NCBI RefSeq assembly: GCF_014647655.1
Contig: NZ_BMPP01000004.1
Coordinates: 124,001 to 188,000 of the forward strand
Direction of reading: 5' to 3'
DNA: 64,000 bases
Origin: Deinococcus malanensis
Lineage (GTDB): Bacteria > Deinococcota > Deinococci > Deinococcales > Deinococcaceae
Position numbers and translations under genes: made by a program. A model generated the notes under the pieces. The model was not told where the DNA came from, made no database searches, and saw nothing but the letters and a program-made list of their open reading frames with translations. This document shows positions 44,238 through 54,353 of this stretch, piece after piece; position 1 is the first letter of the stretch; every line of letters begins with the position of its first letter.

Positions 44238-44550
44238 GTCGGTCTCCTCGGGTGGATGATGTCCGGAATTTTATACTGAGTCAAAGTATAACCGGGTCAG
44301 CGTATCTCCAGGGTACATGGCCACACGGTCCGGACGGTCCCCGCCGGCGTCAGGTGTCCCGCGACTCGGGAACATGAAGACTTGGCGCCGAGAAAAGGTA
44401 TTGGGCTTGATCCTGCCCCTCGTCAACGTTTTCGCATTTCTGCGCAGGCGGACGGATCAATGCCTTCCGGAGAAAGTAGTTTCGTCGGTGCTGCGGCTCC
44501 CGGAAGCTGCTGGCCCGCATACGCAGACACAAATGCTCTAGCCTGCCACT
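44238..44550. other. Divergent gap between the Fe-S oxidoreductase and MoxR genes
   Basis: About 310 bases with the TTATACT...AGTATAA dyad (44271-44291) near the oxidoreductase start and the TAGCCT hexamer of the MoxR gene (44539-44544). Between them there is CTTCCGG...CCGGAAG complementarity (~44462-44512). No convincing ORF. Confidence 0.5.
44271..44291. promoter_or_regulatory. Perfect dyad upstream of the Fe-S oxidoreductase (candidate operator)
   Basis: TTATACT (44271-44277) and AGTATAA (44285-44291) with a 7-nt centre. It lies 34 bp upstream of the start codon and overlaps TATAAA/TATACT-like -10 hexamers, so a bound repressor would block initiation. Confidence 0.5.
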
Positions 44551-45573
44551 ATGAGTCTCACGCCCACCGAACTGCAGTCCTACCTCAGCGCCCTGATCAG
44601 TGGGGAGCTGAAGCTCTCCACGATGATCTGGGGGCCACCAGGGGTGGGCAAAAGCAGTGTGGTGGCACAGGTGGCGACCCGGCATGGCCTGGAATTCGTG
44701 GACGTGCGACTGTCGCAGCTGGCTCCGACGGACCTGCGGGGCCTGCCGGTCCCGGAAGCAGACGGGCAGGGCAGCGGCGTGAGCAAGTGGTACCCGCCGG
44801 AATTCCTGCCACGCGCCGGACGCGGCGTCCTGTTTCTGGACGAGGTCAATATGGCGCCGCCCACCATGCAGGGCATGGCCCAGCAGCTGATTCTGGACCG
44901 CCGGGTCGGCAGCTACGAGCTTCCCGAGGGCTGGTTCGTGTGGGCGGCCGGCAACCGCAAGGAGGACCGTGCCAGCGTCTTCGACATGCCCGCGCCGCTG
45001 GCCAACCGCTTTCTGCATCTGAGTGTCCGGGCCGACTTCGATGCCTGGCGCGCCTATGCCCTGGGCCGCGGCCTGCACGAGCACGTCATTGCATTCCTGA
45101 CCTTCCGGCCCGAACTGTTGCACCGGCTGGACCCGTCCCAGCCGGCCTGGCCCAGTCCTCGGGCATGGGAAATGGCCGCCCAGCTGCACCGCGCCGGACT
45201 GGACGCCTCGCCGGCCATCGGTGACGCGGCGGGCGCCGAATTCGGTGCCTTTGTCCGGCTGTATGAGCAGTTGCCCGACCTGGGCCACGTGCTGCAGGGC
45301 AAGGGCAGCGGCCTGCGCCTGCCCGATGAACCCAGCGTCCGCTACGCCGCCGTAGTGGGTCTGGCGGCGCGGGCCGCCACCGCAGACGAGGCGTTCTCGG
45401 CCTTCACCTGGCTGGCCGATAGTGCCGGTCCGGAATGGCTGCAACTGTACGTGGCCACGCTGGTCAGCAAATTTCAGTCCATCGGACAGCTCGCGGACCT
45501 CGCGGATCTGGTAGGCCGCGACCCACGGCTGGCCGATCTGGTGCAGCAGACGCTGACCCTCACGGAGGGTTGA
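44551..45573 (+). CDS. MoxR-family AAA+ ATPase
   Basis: 340 residues. Walker A IWGPPGVGKSS (~27-36), Walker B GVLFLDEVN (92-100), sensor-1 VWAAGNRKEDRASVFDMPAPL and arginine ANRFLHLSV. The helical lid is present. MoxR ATPases act as chaperones that load cofactors or remodel VWA-domain partners. TAGCCT (44539-44544) six bases before ATG marks a leaderless start. The TGA is followed after 3 nt by the TTG of the DUF2201/VWA gene, the typical MoxR-VWA coupling. Confidence 0.92.
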   Translation: MSLTPTELQSYLSALISGELKLSTMIWGPPGVGKSSVVAQVATRHGLEFVDVRLSQLAPTDLRGLPVPEADGQGSGVSKWYPPEFLPRAGRGVLFLDEVNMAPPTMQGMAQQLILDRRVGSYELPEGWFVWAAGNRKEDRASVFDMPAPLANRFLHLSVRADFDAWRAYALGRGLHEHVIAFLTFRPELLHRLDPSQPAWPSPRAWEMAAQLHRAGLDASPAIGDAAGAEFGAFVRLYEQLPDLGHVLQGKGSGLRLPDEPSVRYAAVVGLAARAATADEAFSAFTWLADSAGPEWLQLYVATLVSKFQSIGQLADLADLVGRDPRLADLVQQTLTLTEG

Positions 45574-45576
45574 CCG

Positions 45577-46701
<1,125 letters not shown>

Positions 46702-46760
46702 CCCGCTTTTCGCGACGAAGTTCCCCGCCCCTGTGCCCAGCATCTGCCATCATCTGGTCC

Positions 46761-48164
46761 ATGACGTTTTCCGATCTGGACCCGCGCACGCTGACGATCC
46801 TGAGCGTGGAGGAGGCACTGGCCGCCGCCGCCATGCCACGGGCCACCGCGGAAACGCTCTCGGGCCTCAGCGCACATCCTGATTCGCGCGTGCGTGCGCT
46901 GGTTGCCCGGCACCCCAACACGCCGGTTGAGGTCCTGGGTATGCTGGCTGCCGACTACCCGGCTGAAGTGCTGGGCAATCCCGGGCTGCCATTGATACGG
47001 CTGGCGCGCCCCGGGTTGCTGAGCAGCTTTCCGGCCGAGGGGATGCTGGCGCTGCTGGGACTGCCGGATCTTCCGGCCTGGGTGCTGGACAGCGCCATGC
47101 GCCACGAGGACTACACCGTGCGTACGACCCTGGCAGGCCACCCGACCCTGAGCGAGGAGCGGATTACGGCATTGGCCCAGGACGCCGGGTGGCAGGTCCG
47201 CGAGGCGGTGGCCCGGCGACCTGAACTGGCGGCCCCCCTGGTGCAACAGTTGGCAGCTGACGACGACTACGACGTGCGCAAGGCCGTCGCCTTACGCCCT
47301 GATCTTCCGGGGGACGCGATCCGTGAACTGGCGCGCGACCTGCATGGTCTGGTGCGCTCCAGCGTGGCCCGGCGGCTGGACCTGCCGCTGGACTGCATGC
47401 TGACGCTGGCGGCCGACGACGATGCAGATGTCCTGGCCACCCTGGCCCGGCGCGTTGATCTGCCCCGCAACGTGCGTCACTGGCTGGCCACCCACGAGAG
47501 TGACGTCGTGCGGGCCGCCGCGCTGCAGGCCTGGAGTGTGCCCGCCGAATGGCTGGGCAGAGCCGAGCACGACGCCGACCCGGAAGTGCGCGCCGCTCTC
47601 GCCCGCCGGCCCGATACCAGCCCCGAGCTGCTTGAGCGGCTGGCCGTCGACGAGTCGGAAACGGTGCGCCGCGCCCTGCTGGAGCGCCATGACCTGCCGG
47701 ACGCCGCCGTACTGGCGCTGGCCCGCTCGCCCGAACAGGACATCCGGCTGCATGTGGCCAGTGCCGAAGGGCTGTCGGCCGAGGTGCTGGACGTGCTGCT
47801 CACCGACCGTGATCCGGCCATCCGCACCCTGCTGGCGGTCCGACCTGATCTGACGGCAGGGCAGCTTTCACGCCTGGCTGAAGACGAGAGCGCTGACGTG
47901 CGCCGGGCCGCAGGCTACGCGGCGCACCTGAGCCCGGCAACCCTCTTTCGGCTGGCGGCGGATGCCAATGCCGGGGTCCGGCGCGCCGCCGCCCGGCATC
48001 CGACGCTGCCCGCGGAGGCTCTGCCCGCCCTTGCCGCAGATCCGGACGACGGTGTGCGGCTGGCAGTGGCGGGCCGAGCGGACCTTCCCCCCTCCCTGCG
48101 CGGCCAGCTCGCCGCGGACCCGGACCCGAGTGTGAGGACGGAGCTGGAGCTACAGGCCGATTGA
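46761..48164 (+). CDS. Leucine-rich repeat variant (LRV/HEAT-like) protein
   Basis: 467 residues from ATG 46761. About 17 tandem helical repeats of ~24 residues, each beginning with a D/S-x-x-V-R pattern, e.g. DSRVRALVARHPNTPVEVLG, DYDVRKAVALRPDLPGDAIR and SADVRRAAGYAAHLSPATLF; acidic Asp pairs precede each repeat. This is the leucine-rich repeat variant (LRV) fold, a right-handed superhelix used for protein binding. No signal peptide. It lies 59 bp after the VWA gene and probably belongs to the same unit. Binding partner unknown. Confidence 0.85.
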   Translation: MTFSDLDPRTLTILSVEEALAAAAMPRATAETLSGLSAHPDSRVRALVARHPNTPVEVLGMLAADYPAEVLGNPGLPLIRLARPGLLSSFPAEGMLALLGLPDLPAWVLDSAMRHEDYTVRTTLAGHPTLSEERITALAQDAGWQVREAVARRPELAAPLVQQLAADDDYDVRKAVALRPDLPGDAIRELARDLHGLVRSSVARRLDLPLDCMLTLAADDDADVLATLARRVDLPRNVRHWLATHESDVVRAAALQAWSVPAEWLGRAEHDADPEVRAALARRPDTSPELLERLAVDESETVRRALLERHDLPDAAVLALARSPEQDIRLHVASAEGLSAEVLDVLLTDRDPAIRTLLAVRPDLTAGQLSRLAEDESADVRRAAGYAAHLSPATLFRLAADANAGVRRAAARHPTLPAEALPALAADPDDGVRLAVAGRADLPPSLRGQLAADPDPSVRTELELQAD

Positions 48165-48202
48165 CGGATGCGCCGAACAGCTCAGGCTGAAACACTGCGC
48201 CG

Positions 48203-48664
48203 GTGAATGACATCCGCATGATGGTCGGCAGCACGAGATTCAGTCTGAGGGCCGTCATTCTGTGCGTGCGCGACGGGCACCTGCTGGTGCACCGTACTGC
48301 TGGGGACAATTTCTGGTTCCTGCCCGGGGGCGCGGCCGGCTCCAACGAAGACACGGCTGCCGCCGCCGCCCGGGAATGGACCGAGGAAACCGGGGTGAGC
48401 GCCGGGCCGCTGCGTCTGGTAGGTGTGGTGGAGAACTTTTTCGGCCCCAATGAAGCCCGCGAGCATGAGGTCGGCTTCTACTACCGCATGGACGCCCCAC
48501 CCCAGCTTCCGGAAGCGTCCTTTGCCCTGACCGACAATCCTCGCGTCCGCGCCGAATGGCTCCCGCTGGACAAGATTCACATCCGGCCTGTGTACCCCAG
48601 GGCAGCCTGCGCCCTGCTGGCCCTGCCGCCGGGCGAGGTCAGGCATCTGGTTCACCGGGAATAG
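48203..48664 (+). CDS. Nudix hydrolase
   Basis: 153 residues from GTG 48203 (ATG 48218 possible). The Nudix box is complete: GGAAGSNEDTAAAAAREWTE continuing ETGV, giving G-x5-E-x7-REU-x-EE-x-GU. It hydrolyses a nucleoside diphosphate linked to another moiety; substrate not readable. Deinococcus genomes carry many Nudix genes. Convergent with uvrD, 38 bp past the LRV gene. Confidence 0.9.
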   Translation: MNDIRMMVGSTRFSLRAVILCVRDGHLLVHRTAGDNFWFLPGGAAGSNEDTAAAAAREWTEETGVSAGPLRLVGVVENFFGPNEAREHEVGFYYRMDAPPQLPEASFALTDNPRVRAEWLPLDKIHIRPVYPRAACALLALPPGEVRHLVHRE

Positions 48665-48772
48665 GGCAAATGCCCTCTGCTCAGTCGGGTCTGGAAAGTT
48701 CAACAGGGTTAGGCTGCCCTCCTGTACTGCGGGGCCGTGGCATACGCCTCACTCATGATGGAACGCCGGCCC

Positions 48773-51007
48773 TCAGGCGGGCGTGAGGTTGGCAAACTTT
48801 ACGATCAGTTTCTTGGTCCCGGCCGCACCGAAATGCACCGTGACCTCCTGCTTCTCCCCGGTTCCCGCCACCGCCAGCACCTGGCCCTCACCGAACTTGG
48901 GATGCCGGACCTTTTCACCGCCCCGGTAAGCCATGCCGGCTGTCATGGGGCTGGTATTTTTGACGGCGCTCGGGGTCGTGGGGACGGTGGGGCGATACTG
49001 CTTCCAGCTGGTGGCACGGTACTCGGTGACCTGTCCGTAGGGGTCGATGGTCTCGAAGCCCCCCTCGATTTCCTCCAGAAAGCGGCTGTCCTCGGCAGCG
49101 TTGGTCTTGCCGTACTGCATGCGGTTCTGCGCGGCGGTCAGAAAGAGCCTCTCCATGGCGCGCGTAATGCCCACATAGAACAGGCGTCGCTCCTCCTCGA
49201 TTCCGCCGGCCTCAACCAGGGCCCCCTTGCTGGGAAGCAGCCCTTCTTCGGTGCCCACGATAAAGACCACCGGAAATTCCAGGCCCTTGGCATTGTGGAG
49301 GGTCATCAGGGTCACAGCGTCTTCCGGTACGTCCTTGTTTTCCTTGCGAGTACGCATGTCGTCCACGCTGGACAGCAGCGCGGCGTCGTCCAGGAAGTCG
49401 GCGATGGTTCCCTCGTTGGTCTGGGACCATTCCTCTGCGGCGTTGACCAGTTCCTCCAGGTTCTCCATGCGGACCTGACCTTCCTGGCCTTCCTGGCGCA
49501 GCAGGTCCAGGTACCCGCTGTTCTCGATCACGTAACGCAGAAAGGCGGCCGGCTCGTAGTTGTCGGCGGCGTCGGCCATGGCCTGCATCAGCTCGGCAAA
49601 ATCCACCGGCTTCTGCGCGCCCCGGTCCAGGATATTGCGCTCGGCAGCGTTGGCGCAGGCCGTCAGCAGGCTGGTCTCGTTCAGCCGGGCCCATTCCATC
49701 AGTTTTTCCAGGGCCGTGTCGCCGATCCCGCGTTTGGGCCGGCCGATGATGCGGCGCAAAGCCACGTCGTCGGCGGGGTTAATGGCCAGCCGGGCATAGG
49801 CCAGGATGTCGCGGATCTCGCGCCGGTCGTAAAAGCCCACGCCGCCGACGATCTTGGCTGGGATCTGCACGCGGCGCAGCGACTCTTCGATCACACGCGA
49901 CTGTGCGTTGGTCCGGTACAGGATGGCCATATCCGCGAATTTGCGGCCTTCACCGCGCATACGCGTCAGCCACTCGGCCACAAACTCACCTTCGCCGCGG
50001 TGGTCCATGGCGCGGTGAAACATGACCGGGTGACCTTCCTCCCTGACCGGCTTGAGGGTCTTGTCGAGGCGCTCGGTGTTGTTCTCGATGAGCCTGTTGG
50101 CCAGATTCAGCACCCGGGCGCTGGAACGGTAGTTGTGCTCCAGCATGTACACCTTGGCATCGGGGTAATCCTTCTGAAAGTCCAGGATGTTCTGGATATC
50201 CGCCCCCCGGAACTTGTAGATGCTCTGGTCCGGGTCCCCCACCACCAGCAGGTTGCGGTCGCGCGAGGCCAACAGACGGGTCAGTTCGTACTGCGCCTTG
50301 TTGGTGTCCTGGTACTCGTCGACGTGGATAAAGCGCGCCCGGTTCTGTACCGCGTTCAGGACCGCCGGGACCTCGTGGAACAGCCGGACAGTCTCGGTAA
50401 TCAGGTCACCGAAGTCGATCGCGTTCTGGCTGCGCTTGCGGGCCTCGTAGCGCCGGTAAGCCTCGGCGGCGGCGTCACGTGGCAGGCCGCTGATATACGG
50501 CTCACCGCTACGCCCCAGGTTTTCGGGGGTGATCAGGTTGCTCTTGGCCCGGTCGATGATGCCGCGCAGCACGCGTGGGCTGGTCTCCGGGCCGATCCCG
50601 GGAATGCTGCCCATGACTTCCTTGAGAATGTCACTCTGATCGTCGTCGTCGTAGATGACAAAGCCGCGCTTGAGTCCGATGTGCTCCCCGTAGGCGCGCA
50701 GGATCCGTACGCCTGCGGAGTGGAACGTGCTCATCCACAGCCGGTCGGCGCCCTCCACCAGATGCTGGGCGCGTTCGCGCATCTCGGCCGCCGCCTTGTT
50801 GGTGAAGGTCACGGCCAGAATCTCGCCGGGGTCGACCCCGTAGTGCCCAATCAGGTGGGCAATGCGGTACACGAGCGTCCGCGTCTTGCCACTGCCGGCA
50901 CCCGCGATGACCAGGGCGGGGCCGGTGAAATGGTCAGCGGCCTGCGCCTGGGTGTCATTGAGCGCTTTCAGGAGGTCAGAGGGGGGAAGGTCCGGGCCGG
51001 AATTCAC
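48773..51007 (-). CDS. uvrD: UvrD/PcrA-type DNA helicase
   Basis: 744 residues, GTG start with TAGAAT (51014-51019) six bases upstream, leaderless. Superfamily 1A motifs in order: Q-motif LNDTQAQA, I GAGSGKT (36-42), Ia TFTNKAA, II DEYQDTN, III VVGDPDQSIYKFRGAD, IV NYRSSARVLNLAN, V LMTLHNAKGLEFPVVF and VI VGITRAMERLFLTAA. It unwinds DNA 3'-5' in mismatch and excision repair and in replication restart; in D. radiodurans UvrD takes part in repair of broken genomes. I see no RDRM (radiation/desiccation response) palindrome upstream. Confidence 0.97.
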   Translation of the reverse strand: MNSGPDLPPSDLLKALNDTQAQAADHFTGPALVIAGAGSGKTRTLVYRIAHLIGHYGVDPGEILAVTFTNKAAAEMRERAQHLVEGADRLWMSTFHSAGVRILRAYGEHIGLKRGFVIYDDDDQSDILKEVMGSIPGIGPETSPRVLRGIIDRAKSNLITPENLGRSGEPYISGLPRDAAAEAYRRYEARKRSQNAIDFGDLITETVRLFHEVPAVLNAVQNRARFIHVDEYQDTNKAQYELTRLLASRDRNLLVVGDPDQSIYKFRGADIQNILDFQKDYPDAKVYMLEHNYRSSARVLNLANRLIENNTERLDKTLKPVREEGHPVMFHRAMDHRGEGEFVAEWLTRMRGEGRKFADMAILYRTNAQSRVIEESLRRVQIPAKIVGGVGFYDRREIRDILAYARLAINPADDVALRRIIGRPKRGIGDTALEKLMEWARLNETSLLTACANAAERNILDRGAQKPVDFAELMQAMADAADNYEPAAFLRYVIENSGYLDLLRQEGQEGQVRMENLEELVNAAEEWSQTNEGTIADFLDDAALLSSVDDMRTRKENKDVPEDAVTLMTLHNAKGLEFPVVFIVGTEEGLLPSKGALVEAGGIEEERRLFYVGITRAMERLFLTAAQNRMQYGKTNAAEDSRFLEEIEGGFETIDPYGQVTEYRATSWKQYRPTVPTTPSAVKNTSPMTAGMAYRGGEKVRHPKFGEGQVLAVAGTGEKQEVTVHFGAAGTKKLIVKFANLTPA

Positions 51008-51116
51008 TTTGGGATTCTATCAGGAACGGTTCTGTTGCGGGCGTAATGGCTTGGGCTGACGACCGGCTGACCCTGAGATCAACGTGCGCTGACGCGCGGG
51101 GATAATCCTCGGGTGC

Positions 51117-51425
51117 ATGAGCGCGGCCCCCAATCTTGCCTCCTTGAACCAGCCTCTGTTGCTGGCGCAGGCCATTCACGCCTTTGTCCCAGCGCTGCCA
51201 GCTGCACGACGGCGGCACGCCGAAGCGAGCCTTCTGGGGCTGGACCGTTATCTCGGCGGCGCGGCACCCCTGCTCGCCTATACCCGTCTGACGGGGGAAG
51301 CCTGGGCGCGGACCCTGCCTGAGGCGCAACCGGCTGAAGCGCGGGCCCTGCTCGGCGAATTCCGGACCTTCCTGCGCGACGGCGGCTGGTTGGACGCTGC
51401 CAGACCAGTTAACCAGTTTGACTGA
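51117..51425 (+). CDS. Small hypothetical protein
   Basis: 102 residues (MSAAPNLASLNQPLLLAQAI). Ala/Leu-rich and helical, with FVPALPAARRRHAEASLLGL and EARALLGEFRTFLRDGGWLD. GATAAT lies 10 bases upstream, consistent with a very short leader. Divergent from uvrD. No domain recognised; function unknown. Confidence 0.6.
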   Translation: MSAAPNLASLNQPLLLAQAIHAFVPALPAARRRHAEASLLGLDRYLGGAAPLLAYTRLTGEAWARTLPEAQPAEARALLGEFRTFLRDGGWLDAARPVNQFD

Positions 51426-51553
51426 GGGACTTCTGCGTCTTTGCCTTGAAAGCGTGGCCATGCCTCCGTTACCCGGCAATAATCATGTTCATGCATTTCA
51501 AAGCGCGAAGCTTACCCCACCGCCTGCCCGTCCATTGAAGCCGGCACCTCCGC

Positions 51554-52336
51554 TCAGCGGGTGACCTTCAGGATCAGTTCTGCCGTTTGTTCAGGCATAT
51601 CCCAGTGTGGAAAGTGCCCACTGTGCTCAAACCAGTGCAGGCTGGCACCCGGAAACGCCCTGAGTGCCCGCTGCGCCTGCCGGGGCAGGCACACCCGGTC
51701 GTGCCTGCCCCAGCCGATGACCAGAGGCGCTGTGAGTTGCCCCGGTGCGACCCCCTGCTGGGGTGGACCCTCAACCAAGTCACGCAACACCTCGTCGACG
51801 GAAGGCGAGGTCGCAAACGACCGCATCTCGGTGAGGCTGAGCTGCGCACCAAGCGTCCAGGGATGTGAGGAGAACTGCGCAAACAGCACGCTACGCCACA
51901 CGGCACTCCCCGTCAGCGCGGGCATGACGGGTTGCAGCAGACGGATCAGGTCCACCGAAACCTTCACGCTTTGATAGAAGAACACCTTCTCCCAACCTCG
52001 CCAGAAACCACCCGGATCCAGCGAAACGACCGCTCCCAGCACCCCCCGCCGGGCGAGTTCAAGAACCAGCCGCGCTCCCATCGAACTGCCCACGGCATCG
52101 ACGCCAATCAGGTTCTCCTGGTGCAGAAAGTCCGTGACCGCGTCAGCGAGACGCTGGAATGTGGCCTTCCCTGGCAACGGTGGCGTGTGTCCAAAGCCCG
52201 GCAGATCCAACGCGATGACTTCGCGCTGGGCACTTAGTACATCAAGCACAGGCTCCCACGAGCGCCAGCTGCTCCCCAGGCCGTGAATCAGCAGAAGAGG
52301 CTTTCCCTGGCCCCGCCGGACAACGTTGAAATGCAT
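51554..52336 (-). CDS. Alpha/beta hydrolase
   Basis: 260 residues from ATG 52336 (MHFNVVRRGQGKPLLLIHGL); a TTG nine bases earlier is possible. Oxyanion HG in LIHGLGSSW, nucleophile elbow VGSSMGARLV (Ser), acid Asp in GWGRHDRVCLP and His in HSGHFPHWDMP complete the triad. TATTGT five bases upstream marks a leaderless start. Substrate unknown; the shape suits small esters or C-C bond hydrolases. Confidence 0.88.
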   Translation of the reverse strand: MHFNVVRRGQGKPLLLIHGLGSSWRSWEPVLDVLSAQREVIALDLPGFGHTPPLPGKATFQRLADAVTDFLHQENLIGVDAVGSSMGARLVLELARRGVLGAVVSLDPGGFWRGWEKVFFYQSVKVSVDLIRLLQPVMPALTGSAVWRSVLFAQFSSHPWTLGAQLSLTEMRSFATSPSVDEVLRDLVEGPPQQGVAPGQLTAPLVIGWGRHDRVCLPRQAQRALRAFPGASLHWFEHSGHFPHWDMPEQTAELILKVTR

Positions 52337-52345
52337 TCCGCACAA

Positions 52346-52656
52346 TAGGCGGAAGCGGGCCGACGACGAGTTTCAGGTACCGACGATGGGCTATGGATGA
52401 AGACGGCCAGAAGAGTGGGCCGGTAGGACATCAGGACTGTTCTGAGCGGGCAAAGAAGATCTCGGTTCTGTCCAGGCGCATACGGAACCCGGCCTGATCC
52501 AAAGAGCCTACCGGAAACACGTCAGAGACGGCCCGTATGGCGGAAATCCAAAGAAGTCCACGGCCAGCAGACAGTGCCCATACCTCGGTCGCACCCAAAG
52601 GCTGAAAGACTGCGCACCAGCCCCTTCGGCAGTTGCCGAACGCCATCACGGTTCAC
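52346..52656. other. Gap between alpha/beta hydrolase and map
   Basis: About 310 bases. It contains the hydrolase -10 hexamer and a weak 72-codon minus-strand frame (52431-52649); otherwise I see no signal. Confidence 0.4.
52431..52649 (-). CDS. Possible small protein downstream of map (weak)
   Basis: 72-residue frame starting MMAFGNCRRGWCAVFQPL, with two Trp and three Cys/Arg-rich stretches, 8 nt past the map stop. Third positions are less G/C biased than in neighbours and no ribosome binding site is clear, so it may be chance. Confidence 0.25.
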   Translation of the reverse strand: MMAFGNCRRGWCAVFQPLGATEVWALSAGRGLLWISAIRAVSDVFPVGSLDQAGFRMRLDRTEIFFARSEQS

Positions 52657-53418
52657 TTACAGCGTGAGGACTTCGTGGCCCTTGGGCGTAATCACAATAG
52701 TGTGTTCGAACTGAGCGCTGGGGTTGCGGTCGGCGGTCACCACGGTCCAGCCGTCTGCGAGCAACTTCGTTTCCGGGGTGCCCAGGTTGATCATGGGCTC
52801 AACAGTGAAGACCATTCCAGGCTGCAGCTTCAGGCCGGTATGGCGCGCGCCCCAGTGGTAGATGGTGGGTTCCTCGTGCAGCCGCTTGCCGATGCCGTGA
52901 CCGGTGTACTCACGCACAACGCCGAAGCCGCGACTCTCGGCCAGGGACTGGATGGCGTGGCCGATGTTTCCAGTGCGCCCACCGGGCTTACACTCGGCCA
53001 GACCGGCGTCGAGGCACTGCCGGGTCGTCTCCACGAGTTGCGCGACTTCCGGCCGGACCTTGCCGACCGTGTAGGTGGTGCAGGCGTCGCCGTAGACACC
53101 ATTCATCAGCACGCCGATGTCCACGCCGATAATGTCGCCTTCCTTGAGTTCCTGCGCTCCGGGAATGCCATGGCAGATCACCTCGTTGAGGCTGGCGCAG
53201 ATGGTGGCCGGGAAGGGATTGCTCCTGGGACCGTAGCCCAGGTATGCCGGCACGGCGCCGGCTTTGCGGATGTGCTCCTCGGCAATCCGGTCGAGTTCAC
53301 CCAGGGTCACGCCGGGCTTCACATACGGTTCCAGAATTCTGAAGGTCTCCGCCACCAGCGCCCCCGCACGGCGCATCAGCTCAATTTCACGGGCAGATTT
53401 CAGGGCGACTCGGCTCAT
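52657..53418 (-). CDS. map: Methionine aminopeptidase type I
   Basis: 253 residues. M24 metal ligands: Asp pair in IGVDIGVLMNGVYGDACTT, His in YTGHGIGKRLHEEP, Glu in FTVEPMINLG and Glu in QFEHTIVIT. It removes the initiator Met from nascent proteins co-translationally, an essential step. TAGCGT (53427-53432) eight bases upstream indicates a leaderless message. Single-gene transcript by layout, divergent from the DppA gene. Confidence 0.97.
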   Translation of the reverse strand: MSRVALKSAREIELMRRAGALVAETFRILEPYVKPGVTLGELDRIAEEHIRKAGAVPAYLGYGPRSNPFPATICASLNEVICHGIPGAQELKEGDIIGVDIGVLMNGVYGDACTTYTVGKVRPEVAQLVETTRQCLDAGLAECKPGGRTGNIGHAIQSLAESRGFGVVREYTGHGIGKRLHEEPTIYHWGARHTGLKLQPGMVFTVEPMINLGTPETKLLADGWTVVTADRNPSAQFEHTIVITPKGHEVLTL

Positions 53419-53469
53419 AACAGGTCACGCTAGCACGCAGGTATGCGGCGCAGCAGGTAGGCTGGGCGG

Positions 53470-54321
53470 ATGAAAGTCGTCATCAGCGTGGACATGGAAG
53501 GGGTATGCGGGGTTTCGAGCTGGGTGCAGGTCAGCCCGCCTGAATTCGGCGGGCTGGTCAACAGCGCGGAATATCAAGTGGCCCGCGAGCGCATGACCCG
53601 CGAGGCCGCGGCCGCCGCTCTGGGCGCCCTGGCCGCAGGAGCCACCGACGTGCTGGTCAACGACAGCCACGACGGCATGCGCAATCTGCTTCCCGACCTC
53701 CTGCCTGATGAGGTGAGGTACACCACCGGCAGCGACAAGCCGCTGAGCATGGTGCAGGGGGTGCAGGAGCCGGACGTGGGTGCCCTGCTGTTCGTGGGCT
53801 ACCACGCCCGGGCCGGGACCATGCACGGACCCCTGGCCCATACCTGGAACGGCTTTGTGCGAACGGTACGCATCAATGGCACCGAGACCGGCGAGTATGG
53901 CCTCAATGCCCTGCTGGCCGGACATTACGGGGTGCCGGTGATTTTCGCGTCCGGCGACGATATCGCCATGCGCGAGATCACGGCAGAGCTGGGGCCTCAG
54001 GTCGTTACGGTTTCGGTCAAGGAGGGGCTAAGTTCCTTCTCGGCCATTCATCTGCACCCGCGTGAGGCGCAGCGCCGTATCCGTGACGGCGCCGAACTGG
54101 CCGTCCGGTCGGCCGGAGAGGCGCAGCCGTACACCACCCACTGGCCGGCCGTGTGCGAACTTGGATTCGATCACCAGGCCCGCGCTGACCAGTGCGAACG
54201 CGTTCCCGGAGTCACGCGGACGTCGGCGGTCTCGGTAGGCTGGGAAAGCCCGAATGCCTGGCACCTGTTCCAGACCTTCCGCATGCTGGCCCAGGTGGGC
54301 GACGTGCGGCTCAACAGCTGA
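53470..54321 (+). CDS. M55 D-aminopeptidase (DppA family)
   Basis: 283 residues. M55 metal ligands D8 and E10 in VVISVDMEGVCGV, VNDSHDGMRN and a His in GPLAHTWNGF; ASGDDIAMREI also typical. DppA-type enzymes cleave D-amino acids from short peptides such as D-Ala-D-Ala, which suggests cell-wall peptide recycling; a peptide transporter is not adjacent. TAGGCT (53458-53463) six bases before ATG, leaderless. Divergent from map. Confidence 0.92.
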   Translation: MKVVISVDMEGVCGVSSWVQVSPPEFGGLVNSAEYQVARERMTREAAAAALGALAAGATDVLVNDSHDGMRNLLPDLLPDEVRYTTGSDKPLSMVQGVQEPDVGALLFVGYHARAGTMHGPLAHTWNGFVRTVRINGTETGEYGLNALLAGHYGVPVIFASGDDIAMREITAELGPQVVTVSVKEGLSSFSAIHLHPREAQRRIRDGAELAVRSAGEAQPYTTHWPAVCELGFDHQARADQCERVPGVTRTSAVSVGWESPNAWHLFQTFRMLAQVGDVRLNS

Positions 54322-54353
54322 AATTCTCACCGCGTTCCCGTACATTGCACGCC

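Noticed and set aside
48737..51046. A 769-codon open frame on the plus strand opposite uvrD
   Set aside because: Antisense of uvrD; the encoded protein has no known motif and the helicase motifs are clear on the minus strand.
50980..51116. RDRM (radiation/desiccation response motif) before uvrD
   Set aside because: I looked for a TTATGTCATTGACATAA-like palindrome and found none; only the TAGAAT hexamer is present.
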